64,000 nucleotides of DNA from Lysobacterales bacterium (lineage in GTDB: Bacteria > Pseudomonadota > Gammaproteobacteria > Xanthomonadales > Xanthomonadaceae): positions 248,001-312,000 of the forward strand of contig JAFLDZ010000002.1 in assembly GCA_017302135.1 (NCBI GenBank). Reading direction: 5' to 3'. The notes under the pieces are model-generated. The model saw nothing but the letters and a program-made list of their open reading frames with translations. It did not search any database and was not told where the DNA came from. Within the stretch, counting starts at the first letter, position 1. Each line of letters opens with the position of its first letter. This document shows positions 24,958 to 35,969 of the stretch, piece after piece. The translations under genes were made by a program, and so were the position numbers.

Positions 24958-26745
24958 ATGGCAAGACCGCTCTCGAATTCACGCCGTAAAGCGATGCATG
25001 CCGTGATCGCCCGCCGTTACGGGCTTGCAGGTCCTCTCCGCTTCAAGTCTCCGCCGAATCGCCTGCCCGAAGCCGCGACAGCGGACACGGTCGCAGCATC
25101 TCAACGCACACCGCGCATGTCCGGCCCATCGACGGCGAACATCTCGCAGGCGGAGCTGCTCACGCTGCAGCGCGCGCCATTCGCGGTGCGTGTCCTGAAT
25201 CATCTGACCTTCGGCATCACGCCGGCACTGATATCCCAATTCAACGCGCTCGGCGCCAGCGACACGGCGCGACTGACCGCGTTCGTGGATCAACAGCTCA
25301 ATCCTGCGGCGATCGACGACAGCGCCCTCGACACTCGCCTGACCAATGCCGGCTACACCACGCTCGGCAAGAGTCTGACCCAACTGTGGGCCGACCATGT
25401 CGCTTCGGATCCCGTCTACGACATCCGCATGCGCCCCGCCTGGGAAGTGCAGCGGTCGGCGCTGGTCCGTGCGGTGCATTCGAAGCGACAGCTGCAGGAA
25501 GTGATGGTCGGCTTCTGGCACAACCATTTCAACGTCGCCATCAACGATTTTTCCGCCGGACCGGTCTACGTGCATTACAGCCGCGACGTGATGCGCGGCA
25601 ATGCGTTCGGCAACTTCCGCACGATGCTTGAAGCGGTCGCGCAGAGCACGTCGATGATGTACTTCCTCGACAATGCTTCGAACACGCGCTCGGGCCCGAA
25701 CGAGAACTTCGCGCGGGAACTGCTGGAACTGCATACGCTGGGCGCCGAAAACTATCTCGGCTTCGTCGATCCGTTCCAGGTCCCGCCCTGCCCCGAAGAC
25801 CCCGGTTATCCGATCGGCTACACCGATGTGGATGTGTACGAAACCGCTTCGGCATTCACCGGCTGGTCGGTCAAGGACGGCCACTGGCAATATCCGACCG
25901 AAGACGACGGCACCTTCGTCTACCGTCAGGCCTGGCACGACTCCGGCCCGAAATTCGTGCTCGGCAAGTTCCTCAATCCGGAACAGCCGTCGCTGAAGGA
26001 CGGCCGCGACATCCTCGACCGTCTCGCCAGCCATCCACGCGTCGCCAAATTCATCTGCAAAAAACTCATCCGCCGTTTCGTCTCCGACAAGCCCGATCAG
26101 GCGCTGATCGACAGCGCCGCCGCGATCTTCCGCGCGAATTGGCAAAGCCCGAACCAGATCGCGCTGACCCTGCGCCATATCCTGCTGTCGAACGCCTTCA
26201 TCCATAGTTGGGGCCAGAAGAACCGGCGCCCGTTCGAGCTCACCGCCGCCGCGCTGCGCGCATTGGGATCCGACTGGAACATGCGCGTCGGCGATGCGAA
26301 AAGCGATGAGATGTACTGGCGCATGAGTTCCACCGGCAATACGCCCTACGAATGGCCGGCTCCGAACGGCTACCCGGACACCGGCGTCGCCTGGTCGGGC
26401 TCCAACAGCTACGCGATGAGCTGGAAGCTGTTGAACTGGATCAGCGAAACCAGCGAGAACAGCGTGCCCATGGCACCCATCCTGGACCTGACGCGCAGCA
26501 ACGTGAGCAGTTGGACCGCGAACAACCTCGTCGATTTCTGGTGCCAGCGCATTCTCGGCGGGCTCCCGGTCGCATCGCGCCGGCAAACGCTGGTCGCGTT
26601 CATGGCGCAGAACGGCACCGCGACCGAGGTCATCGCCGATACCGATACCTGGGCCGCGAGCAACCCCAAAGTGCACTACAACCAGCAGCGCCTGCGCAGC
26701 ATGGTCGCGCTGATCCTGATGTCCCCCGAATTCATGAGCCGCTGA
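24958..26745 (+). CDS. DUF1800 family protein, copy 2
   Basis: This is a 595-residue paralogue of the DUF1800 protein at 21403-23229, matching it over the whole length with the same N-terminal SRRKA motif, the same TANISQAELLTLQRAPFAVR block and the same CKKLIRRFVSDKPDQ core. Differences cluster in the first 60 residues and near residues 450-520. The chosen ATG at 24958 has GGAG nine bases upstream. Eleven bases separate it from its DUF1501 partner. Function is unknown. Confidence 0.88.
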   Translation: MARPLSNSRRKAMHAVIARRYGLAGPLRFKSPPNRLPEAATADTVAASQRTPRMSGPSTANISQAELLTLQRAPFAVRVLNHLTFGITPALISQFNALGASDTARLTAFVDQQLNPAAIDDSALDTRLTNAGYTTLGKSLTQLWADHVASDPVYDIRMRPAWEVQRSALVRAVHSKRQLQEVMVGFWHNHFNVAINDFSAGPVYVHYSRDVMRGNAFGNFRTMLEAVAQSTSMMYFLDNASNTRSGPNENFARELLELHTLGAENYLGFVDPFQVPPCPEDPGYPIGYTDVDVYETASAFTGWSVKDGHWQYPTEDDGTFVYRQAWHDSGPKFVLGKFLNPEQPSLKDGRDILDRLASHPRVAKFICKKLIRRFVSDKPDQALIDSAAAIFRANWQSPNQIALTLRHILLSNAFIHSWGQKNRRPFELTAAALRALGSDWNMRVGDAKSDEMYWRMSSTGNTPYEWPAPNGYPDTGVAWSGSNSYAMSWKLLNWISETSENSVPMAPILDLTRSNVSSWTANNLVDFWCQRILGGLPVASRRQTLVAFMAQNGTATEVIADTDTWAASNPKVHYNQQRLRSMVALILMSPEFMSR

Positions 26746-26756
26746 GGAGAGCCTCC

Positions 26757-28253
26757 ATGTCAAATCTCCACATCGATCGCCGCGAATTCCTGAAGGGCGC
26801 CTGCGCGACCGCCGCCGTCGGGGCCGCCGGGCCAGGTCTGCTGTTTTCCAGCGAAGCGGAGGCTGCGGTCAACACCTACGACACCGTGGTGCTGGTGTTC
26901 CTGCGCGGCGGCATGGACGGACTGAATCTGGTGCCGCCCGTCTCCGGCAACGACCGGAGCTTTTACGAAGAGGCGCGGCCTTCGCTGAACATCGCCGCCA
27001 GCGGCACTTACGGCGCACTGCCGCTGACGTTGGCGAACGGCACCGCAACGGGCTTCGGTCTGCACCCCGGCGCAGCGGGCCTGAAAGGCCTCTGGGACGC
27101 CGGCAAGCTGGCGATCGTGCACAGCTGCGGCATGCCAACGGTGGTCACCCGCAGCCACTTCGATGCACAGTTGTACCTCGACCTGGGCACGCCCGGACAA
27201 CAGGGCGGCAGCAGCGGCTGGCTCACCCGCGCCTGGAGTACGCAACCGGGCGTCACCGGCAACCCGGTCATGCCGGTCGTTGCCGTCAACAGCCGCCAGC
27301 CGGCCAATCTGCTGGGGTCGACGCAGGCGCTGTCGATGCCGAGCCCGACCGACTTTTCGCTCGATACCGGCGCATGGCAGTGGCAGCGGTTCCGCAGCGG
27401 CATGCCTGCGGGCACCAAGGGCATCAACGAGACGCTGGCGTCGCTGTGGACCGGTCAGACCGGAGTCGAAGTCGGCGGCATGCGCGCCGACTCGGCGCTG
27501 CGTGTGATCGGCCAGCAGGCCTATACCTCGACGCTCCCCGCCGGGTGGCCCACCACCACGCTCGCCCGCCAACTGTGGACAGTCGCCCAATCCGTCCGCT
27601 TCAACCTCGGTCTGCGGATCGCCACGCTGGACATCGGCGGTTGGGACACCCACGACGGCCAAGGCACCGCCGGCAGCGGCTACCACTTTTTCCAGAACAA
27701 GATCGTCGAACTCTCCGAAGCGCTGACCGCGTTCTACAACGACCTCAACACCGGGGGCGAAGCGGCGCGCGTCACCGTGATCGTGCAGTCGGAATTCGGC
27801 CGTCGGGTGCGCCAGAACGGCAGTGGCGGCACCGACCACGGCTACGGCAATCCGATGCTGATTCTCGGTGGCCCGGTAAACGGGCGAAAGTTCTACGGCC
27901 AGTGGCTGGGACTGGATCCGCAGGTGCTGTCGCCCTATTTCGGCGACATCCCGGTGACCACCGACTTCCGCCGCGTGTTCTCGGAACTGCTGATCCGGCG
28001 CATGGGCAACAACAAACTCGGCACCGTCTTCCCCGGCTACGCCAACTACACGCCGATGGGCATCTTCCAGGGCAGCGATATCGCGCCGCAATACGTGGCC
28101 ACGGACGACACCCGGATCATGGCCAACCTGCCGGCCAATCCGCAGCCCGCATACGGCGAGTCGATGCGCGAAAGCTCGCGTGCGATCCGCGCACGCCAAC
28201 GCGACGAGCAAAACTGGATCCAGCGGCTGCTCGCTGCGCTCGGTCTTTCCTGA
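26757..28253 (+). CDS. DUF1501 family protein with Tat signal, copy 2
   Basis: The 498-residue paralogue of the protein at 23240-24742 keeps the Tat motif DRREFLKG, FLRGGMDGLNLV, TRSHFDAQ, GGWDTHDGQG and the SEFGRRVRQNGSGGTDHGYG block. Loops between residues 60 and 220 are the most changed. It has an excellent ribosome site (GAGGAGAGCC). It ends 25 bp before the convergent TonB-receptor gene, with no obvious terminator between. Confidence 0.9.
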   Translation: MSNLHIDRREFLKGACATAAVGAAGPGLLFSSEAEAAVNTYDTVVLVFLRGGMDGLNLVPPVSGNDRSFYEEARPSLNIAASGTYGALPLTLANGTATGFGLHPGAAGLKGLWDAGKLAIVHSCGMPTVVTRSHFDAQLYLDLGTPGQQGGSSGWLTRAWSTQPGVTGNPVMPVVAVNSRQPANLLGSTQALSMPSPTDFSLDTGAWQWQRFRSGMPAGTKGINETLASLWTGQTGVEVGGMRADSALRVIGQQAYTSTLPAGWPTTTLARQLWTVAQSVRFNLGLRIATLDIGGWDTHDGQGTAGSGYHFFQNKIVELSEALTAFYNDLNTGGEAARVTVIVQSEFGRRVRQNGSGGTDHGYGNPMLILGGPVNGRKFYGQWLGLDPQVLSPYFGDIPVTTDFRRVFSELLIRRMGNNKLGTVFPGYANYTPMGIFQGSDIAPQYVATDDTRIMANLPANPQPAYGESMRESSRAIRARQRDEQNWIQRLLAALGLS

Positions 28254-28278
28254 TCGCAGCGCTCTCAACGCGGGCGGC

Positions 28279-30420
28279 TTAACGCCGCCCCGACCAGCCG
28301 ATGGCGATGGTCGCGCTGCGGCCGATGTCGGGCTCGAAGTAACGGCCGTTGGCTTCGTTGACGATCACCGAGCCCGCGTCGCTGCGATCGGTCAGATTGT
28401 CGATGCGCAGGAACGCATACCAGCCCCGGTCGCGTCGCGCATGCCACTGTCCGCGCCATGCGAAACGCGCATGGCCTCGCGCGGCATCGGTGTTGCGATC
28501 GTCGGTCGCGATCTCGCCCAGCCAACGCCCTTCCAGTGCGCTCGACCAGCGACCGTCGTCGGAACGCCATGTCCATTCGGCGAACAGATCAGCGCGCGGA
28601 ATCCCGGGAATGCGATTGCCCGCTTCGACGATCCGGGTTTCGATCAGCGGCCCGTTGGCGACCGCGAACGCGAAGCCGTCGACGAAGCGCGCATCGATCC
28701 AGCTCGCCGCCAGCGCATAGCCCCAGTTCGCACCAAACTGGCCGGCTGCGCCGAACTCGATGCCTTCGCGACGCGTTGCGCCCGCATTGGCGAAACTGGC
28801 GCGCCCGCCGCGATTGAGGGCAGGCACGATCTCGTCCTCGCCATCGACGCGATACAGGGCCAGCGAGGCATCGCCCCGGTCGCCGCGCCAGCGCGCGCCG
28901 ACTTCGAACGAACGCAGATCCGCCGCACGCAGGTCGCGATTGAACCCCGACGCGCCATCCGGTCGATATGCACGTTCGTTCAAGGTCGGCGTCTCGAAAC
29001 CGCGACCGTAGCTCGCATGGATTTCGCCCTGCGCGAACGCGCGCACCGCGCCGAACGACCAAGCGGTCCGCACGTCGCGCCGTGCGCCGCTGTCGTCGCC
29101 GTTGGCGAGATAACGGTCGTCGCTTCCGAAGCGCAGCGCGGCGCGGCGCGCGCCCAGCGATACCGTCCAATCCTCGCCGAAACGGAAATCGCCGGCACCG
29201 TACAGATCGAAGGCATCGACGCGGTTGTGTTCGTCGCGACGCAGACGCCCGCGCACGCCCAGTCGATCGCCGACGAAATTCTCGTAGCCGCGACGGGCTT
29301 CATCGAGACGCACCGCCTCGATACCCAACGCGATGGAACCGCGCGCATTCGCCCAACACTGACCGACATCGATGCCGGTCGAACCCCGGCCCAGATCGAT
29401 CACACCGCCGGCGCTGCCCGGTGCGCGCTGCGCCGCGACCGGCACCGCAAGAAATTGTTCGATCGCACGCTCGACGCGATACGCCGACAGCCAGCGCCCG
29501 CCGCCCGAAGCATCGTCGCGCTGCCAGCGCAGGCCGAACTGGTCCTCGCGCACGGTTTTTCGGGTATCGAACGCCAGCGCCGATGGATCGGTACTTCCGG
29601 GATCGCGCGCGAACGCATCGCGCGTCAGTCCCAGCGGATCCTCGGCGAGCGGCTGGCGCAACCCGTTGTAGACCACGCGCAGGCGCTCGCCTTCGCTGCG
29701 CGACCACTCGCCGATGACATTGACCTGCGTGCGTCGCGCCGCGCTGTGCGGGCGCGCGCCATCGGTCGCGAACGCACTGCCGCTCGCGCGCCAGCGCCAT
29801 GCATCGTCGTCATCGCCGCTGTCGATGCGAACGCTCGCGCGCCGGCTGTCGCGACCCGCCCACGCTTCCGCCGACATGCCGGGCGTCCCGCCCAGATCGC
29901 TGATGCCCAGGATCACGCCGCCGGCCGCATTGCCGAACTGCAGCGCCAGCGGTCCACGCAGCACTTCGATGCGATCCAGCGACGACAGCGGAAACGCCGC
30001 CGCTTGGCCCTGCCCGTCCGCAGCGCTGGACGGAATGCCATCGACGATCAGGCGGATGCCGCGGATACCGAACGTCGAACGCGCGCCGAAACCGCGCGAC
30101 TGGATCTGCAGGTCCTGCGCGTAGTTCTGGCGGTCCAGCGCAGTGAACCCCGGCACGCGCTGCAGCGGCTCGGAGAGATTCACCTGCCGCTGGCCGCCGC
30201 GCAGGGTCCCGGCATCGACGATCGAAACGCTGCCCGGCAATCGGCGCAGGCTGCGCGCAACGCCGGTCACGGTCACGGTGTCCAGGGTTTCAGCATCGTC
30301 GGCACGATCCGCTTCTGATGTCGACACCTGCGGCATCGCGGCCTGCGCCGAAGCGTCGAAAGCCGGCAGGTACAGCAAGATCGTGAGCAGACAACATCGC
30401 ATGCCTCGATTCTTGCACAC
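28279..30420 (-). CDS. TonB-dependent receptor, siderophore/metal-type
   Basis: The 713-residue receptor has a short signal (MRCCLLTILLYLPAFDASAQA), a TonB-box-like TLDTVTVTGVARSLRRLPG and a compact plug (residues about 50-170; RIEVLRGPLALQFGNAAGGV). The QSRGFGARSTFGIRGIRLIVDG segment is typical of metal/siderophore receptors. Unlike the receptor at 16302-18581 it ends in GWSGRR rather than an aromatic residue; the last strand (SATIAIGWS) is followed by three extra residues. It is 48 bp downstream of a glycosyltransferase gene. The ligand is unknown. Confidence 0.88.
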   Translation of the reverse strand: MCKNRGMRCCLLTILLYLPAFDASAQAAMPQVSTSEADRADDAETLDTVTVTGVARSLRRLPGSVSIVDAGTLRGGQRQVNLSEPLQRVPGFTALDRQNYAQDLQIQSRGFGARSTFGIRGIRLIVDGIPSSAADGQGQAAAFPLSSLDRIEVLRGPLALQFGNAAGGVILGISDLGGTPGMSAEAWAGRDSRRASVRIDSGDDDDAWRWRASGSAFATDGARPHSAARRTQVNVIGEWSRSEGERLRVVYNGLRQPLAEDPLGLTRDAFARDPGSTDPSALAFDTRKTVREDQFGLRWQRDDASGGGRWLSAYRVERAIEQFLAVPVAAQRAPGSAGGVIDLGRGSTGIDVGQCWANARGSIALGIEAVRLDEARRGYENFVGDRLGVRGRLRRDEHNRVDAFDLYGAGDFRFGEDWTVSLGARRAALRFGSDDRYLANGDDSGARRDVRTAWSFGAVRAFAQGEIHASYGRGFETPTLNERAYRPDGASGFNRDLRAADLRSFEVGARWRGDRGDASLALYRVDGEDEIVPALNRGGRASFANAGATRREGIEFGAAGQFGANWGYALAASWIDARFVDGFAFAVANGPLIETRIVEAGNRIPGIPRADLFAEWTWRSDDGRWSSALEGRWLGEIATDDRNTDAARGHARFAWRGQWHARRDRGWYAFLRIDNLTDRSDAGSVIVNEANGRYFEPDIGRSATIAIGWSGRR

Positions 30421-30468
30421 GCCGCATGCGCGCTGCGCAGGACACTTGGAACACGCGTTACGCTCCGA

Positions 30469-31719
30469 TCACACCGGAGACGCCAGCACCGTCTGGAACA
30501 CCCGGCGCCACTGTCCCGCGATCACCGGCCATCGATACTCGGGTCGGGTCGCGTTGCGATAAGCGGCCTGCGACAGTTCGTGCAGCAACCCGCGATCCTC
30601 GTACAGCCGCTGCAGCGCCCCAGCCACGCCTTCAGGCGAAACATAATGCCCTTCGGTGAGCATGCCCTCGGTGGTGAGGCTCATTACCGGATCGACCATC
30701 AGCGCGGCGTCCTGCCACAGCTCTTCGCATGCGGAGTGACGCGGCACGATCTGCGCGGCGCCGGTGGCCGCATGTTCGAAGCTGACCAGTCCCCAGCCTT
30801 CTCCGATCGATGTGTTGATGCCGACGGCGGCCGCGTTGTAGATCGTGTTGAGCTGCTCGATCGGCACCGACGGCAGATTGTCGCCGTTGGTGGTCAGGAT
30901 GATCCGCTCGTCGATCCCGTAGCGGCGCGCGAGATGCACGACATTCCAGCCCGCATCCTCGACACCCATGTGCAGATGCAGTTTGACGTTCGCCGGTTTG
31001 CCCACGGCGAACTGCGCGAAGCCCTTGATGGTGAGATCGATGCGCTTGCGCGGTTGATTGCGGTTGGCGTTGAGGACGATGAAGGCATCCTCCATCTCCG
31101 GATCGTCGCCGAAGATCGACCGGATCGCATGCCGACGGCCCGGCGACGCGAATTCGCCGACATCCTCCGACGACAAGGGATGGAACAGCACCGTATCGAC
31201 GCCGTGGGCGATGACTTCGATCTGCGGAAACACGAAGTCGGGACGTTGGCGGCGCACGGCGGACAGCGCGGCTTCGATCTCGCGTTTGCCGAATTCGGTA
31301 TAGACCACGAATCTGTCGACGCCCTCGATGCGTTCGACGGCGGAGGGCTCGATCGGACCGGCATCGACGGGGCAGTACATCACGACCTTCGGCATCTGCG
31401 GCAGCGTACGCAACTGCGTCATGTAGTCGGCGAGTATCCACAGATCGTTGAGCAGGAAAATCAATGCGGGACGCACGCTTTCGACCAGCGGCAGCAACCG
31501 GCCGACGCCGAACGCGTCGCCGCCGAGTTTCGCCGGGTAGATCCGCCAGGCGCATTCGTGCGGATCGCCGTGATAGTTGATCGCGATCTGATGGATGTCG
31601 TAATCGGACTGCAGCGTTTCGCACAGGCTGTGCATCACGCGCGCGAAGCCGGTGGCGGCCACGGCGTCGCCAACGAACAGGACCGGGGGACGGGATGCCG
31701 TCGATGGAATTGCGTTCAT
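30469..31719 (-). CDS. Glycosyltransferase family 1/4-like
   Basis: The 416-residue cytoplasmic protein (ATG at 31719, MNAIPSTASRPPVLFVGDAV) has the two-domain GT-B layout: an N-terminal FVGDAVAATGFARVMHSL block and a C-terminal donor site with NANRNQPRKRIDLTIKGF and the EGWGLVSFEHAATGAAQIVPR motif in the position of the retaining E-x7-E signature. Its donor and acceptor are unknown. It is the last of three minus-strand genes (sulfotransferase, small protein, this) that may form a unit; a strong hairpin (31756-31784) precedes it. Confidence 0.82.
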   Translation of the reverse strand: MNAIPSTASRPPVLFVGDAVAATGFARVMHSLCETLQSDYDIHQIAINYHGDPHECAWRIYPAKLGGDAFGVGRLLPLVESVRPALIFLLNDLWILADYMTQLRTLPQMPKVVMYCPVDAGPIEPSAVERIEGVDRFVVYTEFGKREIEAALSAVRRQRPDFVFPQIEVIAHGVDTVLFHPLSSEDVGEFASPGRRHAIRSIFGDDPEMEDAFIVLNANRNQPRKRIDLTIKGFAQFAVGKPANVKLHLHMGVEDAGWNVVHLARRYGIDERIILTTNGDNLPSVPIEQLNTIYNAAAVGINTSIGEGWGLVSFEHAATGAAQIVPRHSACEELWQDAALMVDPVMSLTTEGMLTEGHYVSPEGVAGALQRLYEDRGLLHELSQAAYRNATRPEYRWPVIAGQWRRVFQTVLASPV

Positions 31720-31755
31720 GCGGATCCTTGCGCTTGCTCCTGTGGTTTTTCTGGA

Positions 31756-31784
31756 GAACGCAGCCCGGACAGCGGGCTGCGTTC
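31756..31784 (-). terminator. Strong hairpin between the small-protein and glycosyltransferase genes
   Basis: A 12-bp perfect stem GAACGCAGCCCG/CGGGCTGCGTTC with a 5-nt loop lies 52 bp after the small-protein stop. There is no U-run on the minus strand. It may stabilise the upstream message or attenuate read-through into the glycosyltransferase gene. Confidence 0.5.
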
Positions 31785-31835
31785 CACTCGCGATCGCAGC
31801 GTCTGCGGACAGACCGCAGGCCGCAGCGAAGCGCG

Positions 31836-32084
31836 TCAGGACGTGATGACCGCGATCGTGACCGTGCCGTTGCCGTCCGCCGGCTGCGCCGAGAAATAGC
31901 CCTGGTCGTACTGGCCGATCGATTTCACGTACACGATCGGGCTCTTGCCTTCCGGCAGCGGAAACTCGAGCGCATTGCCCTTGTCGACCACGCCCGAGGC
32001 GATGACCTGGGAACCGGAGAGCGTGGTCCCGCTCGGAGTCACTAGGTAGTACAGACGATCGTTGGTCTTGTTGATGATCTTCAT
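31836..32084 (-). CDS. Uncharacterised 82-residue protein with strong ribosome site
   Basis: I do not recognise this protein. It is 82 residues, starts MKIINKTNDRLYYLVTPSG and ends GTVTIAVITS, with five tyrosines and alternating hydrophobic/polar residues that suggest an all-beta fold. There is no signal peptide or membrane helix. An exceptional purine-rich ribosome site (AGGAAAGGAAAG) precedes the ATG, which suggests abundant translation. It lies between a sulfotransferase and a glycosyltransferase gene on the same strand. A modified-peptide substrate role is conceivable but purely speculative; a small beta-sandwich or lectin-like protein is equally possible. Confidence 0.7.
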   Translation of the reverse strand: MKIINKTNDRLYYLVTPSGTTLSGSQVIASGVVDKGNALEFPLPEGKSPIVYVKSIGQYDQGYFSAQPADGNGTVTIAVITS

Positions 32085-32190
32085 GATCTTTCCTTTCCTG
32101 TTGGTTGAATGGACGTTCCTTTATCGCAAGATCCGATGACACTGTTTTCTGAGGCGACACCCCCTTGTCGTGGTCGTTGTCTTGGTTGTA

Positions 32191-32961
32191 TTACGCTCCC
32201 ATCGTCTTTCGTTCTTGTCCGACCGAATGCGGCACCGCGTCGAGATCGCGTTCCACCGCATCGACGATCGCCGACAGCCGGCGATATTCGTCGGTCTCGC
32301 GCCTGGCGAGTTGATGATCACGATAGTTGCCGAACGCGCCGTCGATGAAACCGACGCGACGCAGCGGCACTTCCGGATACAGTTCGGCGAGCGCGGCATG
32401 CAATGCATCTTCGTCGGCGATCACGGCGTCGTAGTCCAGGGTCACGCCGGGCACCGCATCGATCGCGCGCCAGGCGCGCAGCAAACCTTCGATCACGGCC
32501 GCATCGAGCGCGCGTCCGGGCGACGCCACCGTCGCCGGGTAATGCCAGCCACGCGCCAGCATCGACATCGCGACTTCGGCCGGATCGCGACGCAGCTTGA
32601 GCGTGCGGAAGCGCCCGTCCGCCAGCCACGCCGTGCAGACGAAAGGATGCACGACATCCTTGTAGCCATGTCCGTGCAGGGAGACCGTGCGGTCGAGAAA
32701 TCGACCGAGATCGTCGAAGAAGTCCGGTGCGTGCTCACGCAGCGTGTACTTGGTGCCCGGCTCGCCGGCGTCGTCGCCGGGCGAACGGGCGAAACGGTCC
32801 GAATTCAACAGCTCGCCGTCGGTCGTCCACGCCGGCTGGCGGAAATCGAGCGACATGCACGCGGCGTGATAGACCACCGTGGACAGCGAACGGGGCAACG
32901 ACAGTACGAACAACGATGTGGGTACTGCTTGCCGGGCTTCGCCCGATCCTGTGCCGTCCAT
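32191..32961 (-). CDS. Sulfotransferase family protein
   Basis: The 256-residue form from ATG 32961 is preferred; it places the 5'-phosphosulfate loop LSLPRSLST at residues 20-28, directly after the first strand. A later RTLKLRRDPAEVAMSMLARGWH segment fits the 3'-phosphate-binding motif (Arg, then Ser). It should transfer sulfate from PAPS to an alcohol or phenol group in the cytoplasm; the acceptor is unknown. An upstream in-frame ATG (33018) adds 19 residues of unlikely composition. The small-protein gene follows after 106 bp. Confidence 0.8.
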   Translation of the reverse strand: MDGTGSGEARQAVPTSLFVLSLPRSLSTVVYHAACMSLDFRQPAWTTDGELLNSDRFARSPGDDAGEPGTKYTLREHAPDFFDDLGRFLDRTVSLHGHGYKDVVHPFVCTAWLADGRFRTLKLRRDPAEVAMSMLARGWHYPATVASPGRALDAAVIEGLLRAWRAIDAVPGVTLDYDAVIADEDALHAALAELYPEVPLRRVGFIDGAFGNYRDHQLARRETDEYRRLSAIVDAVERDLDAVPHSVGQERKTMGA

Positions 32962-33093
32962 GCTGCACCACGCCCTGTTGATCCACACAGACCGCTCCTG
33001 CGGTCCGCATCGCCGCATGCTTTCGCGACGAGATGAAACCCTAGCACACTGTTTTCACATCCGGTACGCAACAGGCGCGCGACCGGCACCAAC

Positions 33094-33139
33094 GAAAAAG
33101 GGTGGGCGCAATCGGGCGCACCCGACAACTCCCACCCTT
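33094..33139 (-). terminator. Terminator of the rpsO-pnp transcript
   Basis: Read on the minus strand, a 9-bp outer stem AAGGGTGGG/CCCACCCTT encloses a second GC-rich hairpin and is followed by a U-run (plus-strand AAAAA at 33095-33099). It lies 53 bp after the pnp stop. Confidence 0.8.
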
Positions 33140-33191
33140 CGCGGCCCGATGAACTCCGGACCGATCGCGTCGCTATGCGACGGTATGCAAC

Positions 33192-35288
<2,097 letters not shown>

Positions 35289-35438
35289 GTTGGAATGTCC
35301 TCGAAAATCTTTGTCGATGAACCGGTCGGAGCCCCTGCCCCGGTCCGGGTGGCCGCGCGATGCGGCCGGGCAATACGAAGATTCGGATTGCGCTGTAGCG
35401 AATTGCCTTGACTCTGCCAAACCGGGCCTCGCGGGCCC

Positions 35439-35473
35439 AAAAACAAAACCGCGGCACATTGCTGCGCCGCGGT
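35439..35473 (-). terminator. rpsO terminator / rpsO-pnp intercistronic hairpin
   Basis: CCGCGGC (35449-35455) pairs with GCCGCGG (35466-35472); on the minus strand the stem is followed by UUUUGUUUUU. It lies 12 bp after the rpsO stop, matching the well-known rpsO terminator position that lets some transcription through to pnp. Confidence 0.9.
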
Positions 35474-35483
35474 CGGGTGATGC

Positions 35484-35744
35484 TTAGCGACGCAGACCGA
35501 GTTTCTCGATCAGGGCCTTGTAACGCTCGGCATCCTTGCGATGCAGGTAGTCGAGGAGGCTGCGACGATTGTTGACCATCTTCAACAGACCACGACGGCT
35601 GTGGTGGTCCTGCTTGTGCATCTTGAAGTGATCGGTGAGCTGGGTGATGCGCGCGGTGAGCAGCGCAACCTGGACTTCCGGCGAACCGGTGTCGTTCTCG
35701 CTGCGCTTGTGCGCTTCGATGACAGTGCTTGAATCGATGGACAT
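35484..35744 (-). CDS. rpsO: 30S ribosomal protein S15
   Basis: S15 is an early-binding 30S protein that organises the central domain of 16S rRNA. The ATG at 35744 gives 86 residues starting [14 protein letters not shown]. The conserved [33 protein letters not shown] and [14 protein letters not shown] segments are intact. It is upstream of pnp and 225 bp downstream of the exported-protein gene; that gap probably holds the rpsO promoter. Confidence 0.98.
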   Translation of the reverse strand: MSIDSSTVIEAHKRSENDTGSPEVQVALLTARITQLTDHFKMHKQDHHSRRGLLKMVNNRRSLLDYLHRKDAERYKALIEKLGLRR

Positions 35745-35969
35745 GTAAGGCCTCTTGGACGCGTGATCGGCAGGAACGGCACCGGTCTCGACCGGCACGG
35801 CGCACCGCAGAATCCGCCTGAATGAAATGGACAGTGAAACTGCAGAAAGGACGCTGTCCGGGGATCGGATCAAATCCGGCCCGGACAGCAGCGGAATTGT
35901 AGCCCCGCCCCCCGGTTCGAACAAGGGTCGGCGGCCGGCCGCACATGGGTCCGCGCCGCAAAAAAACGT

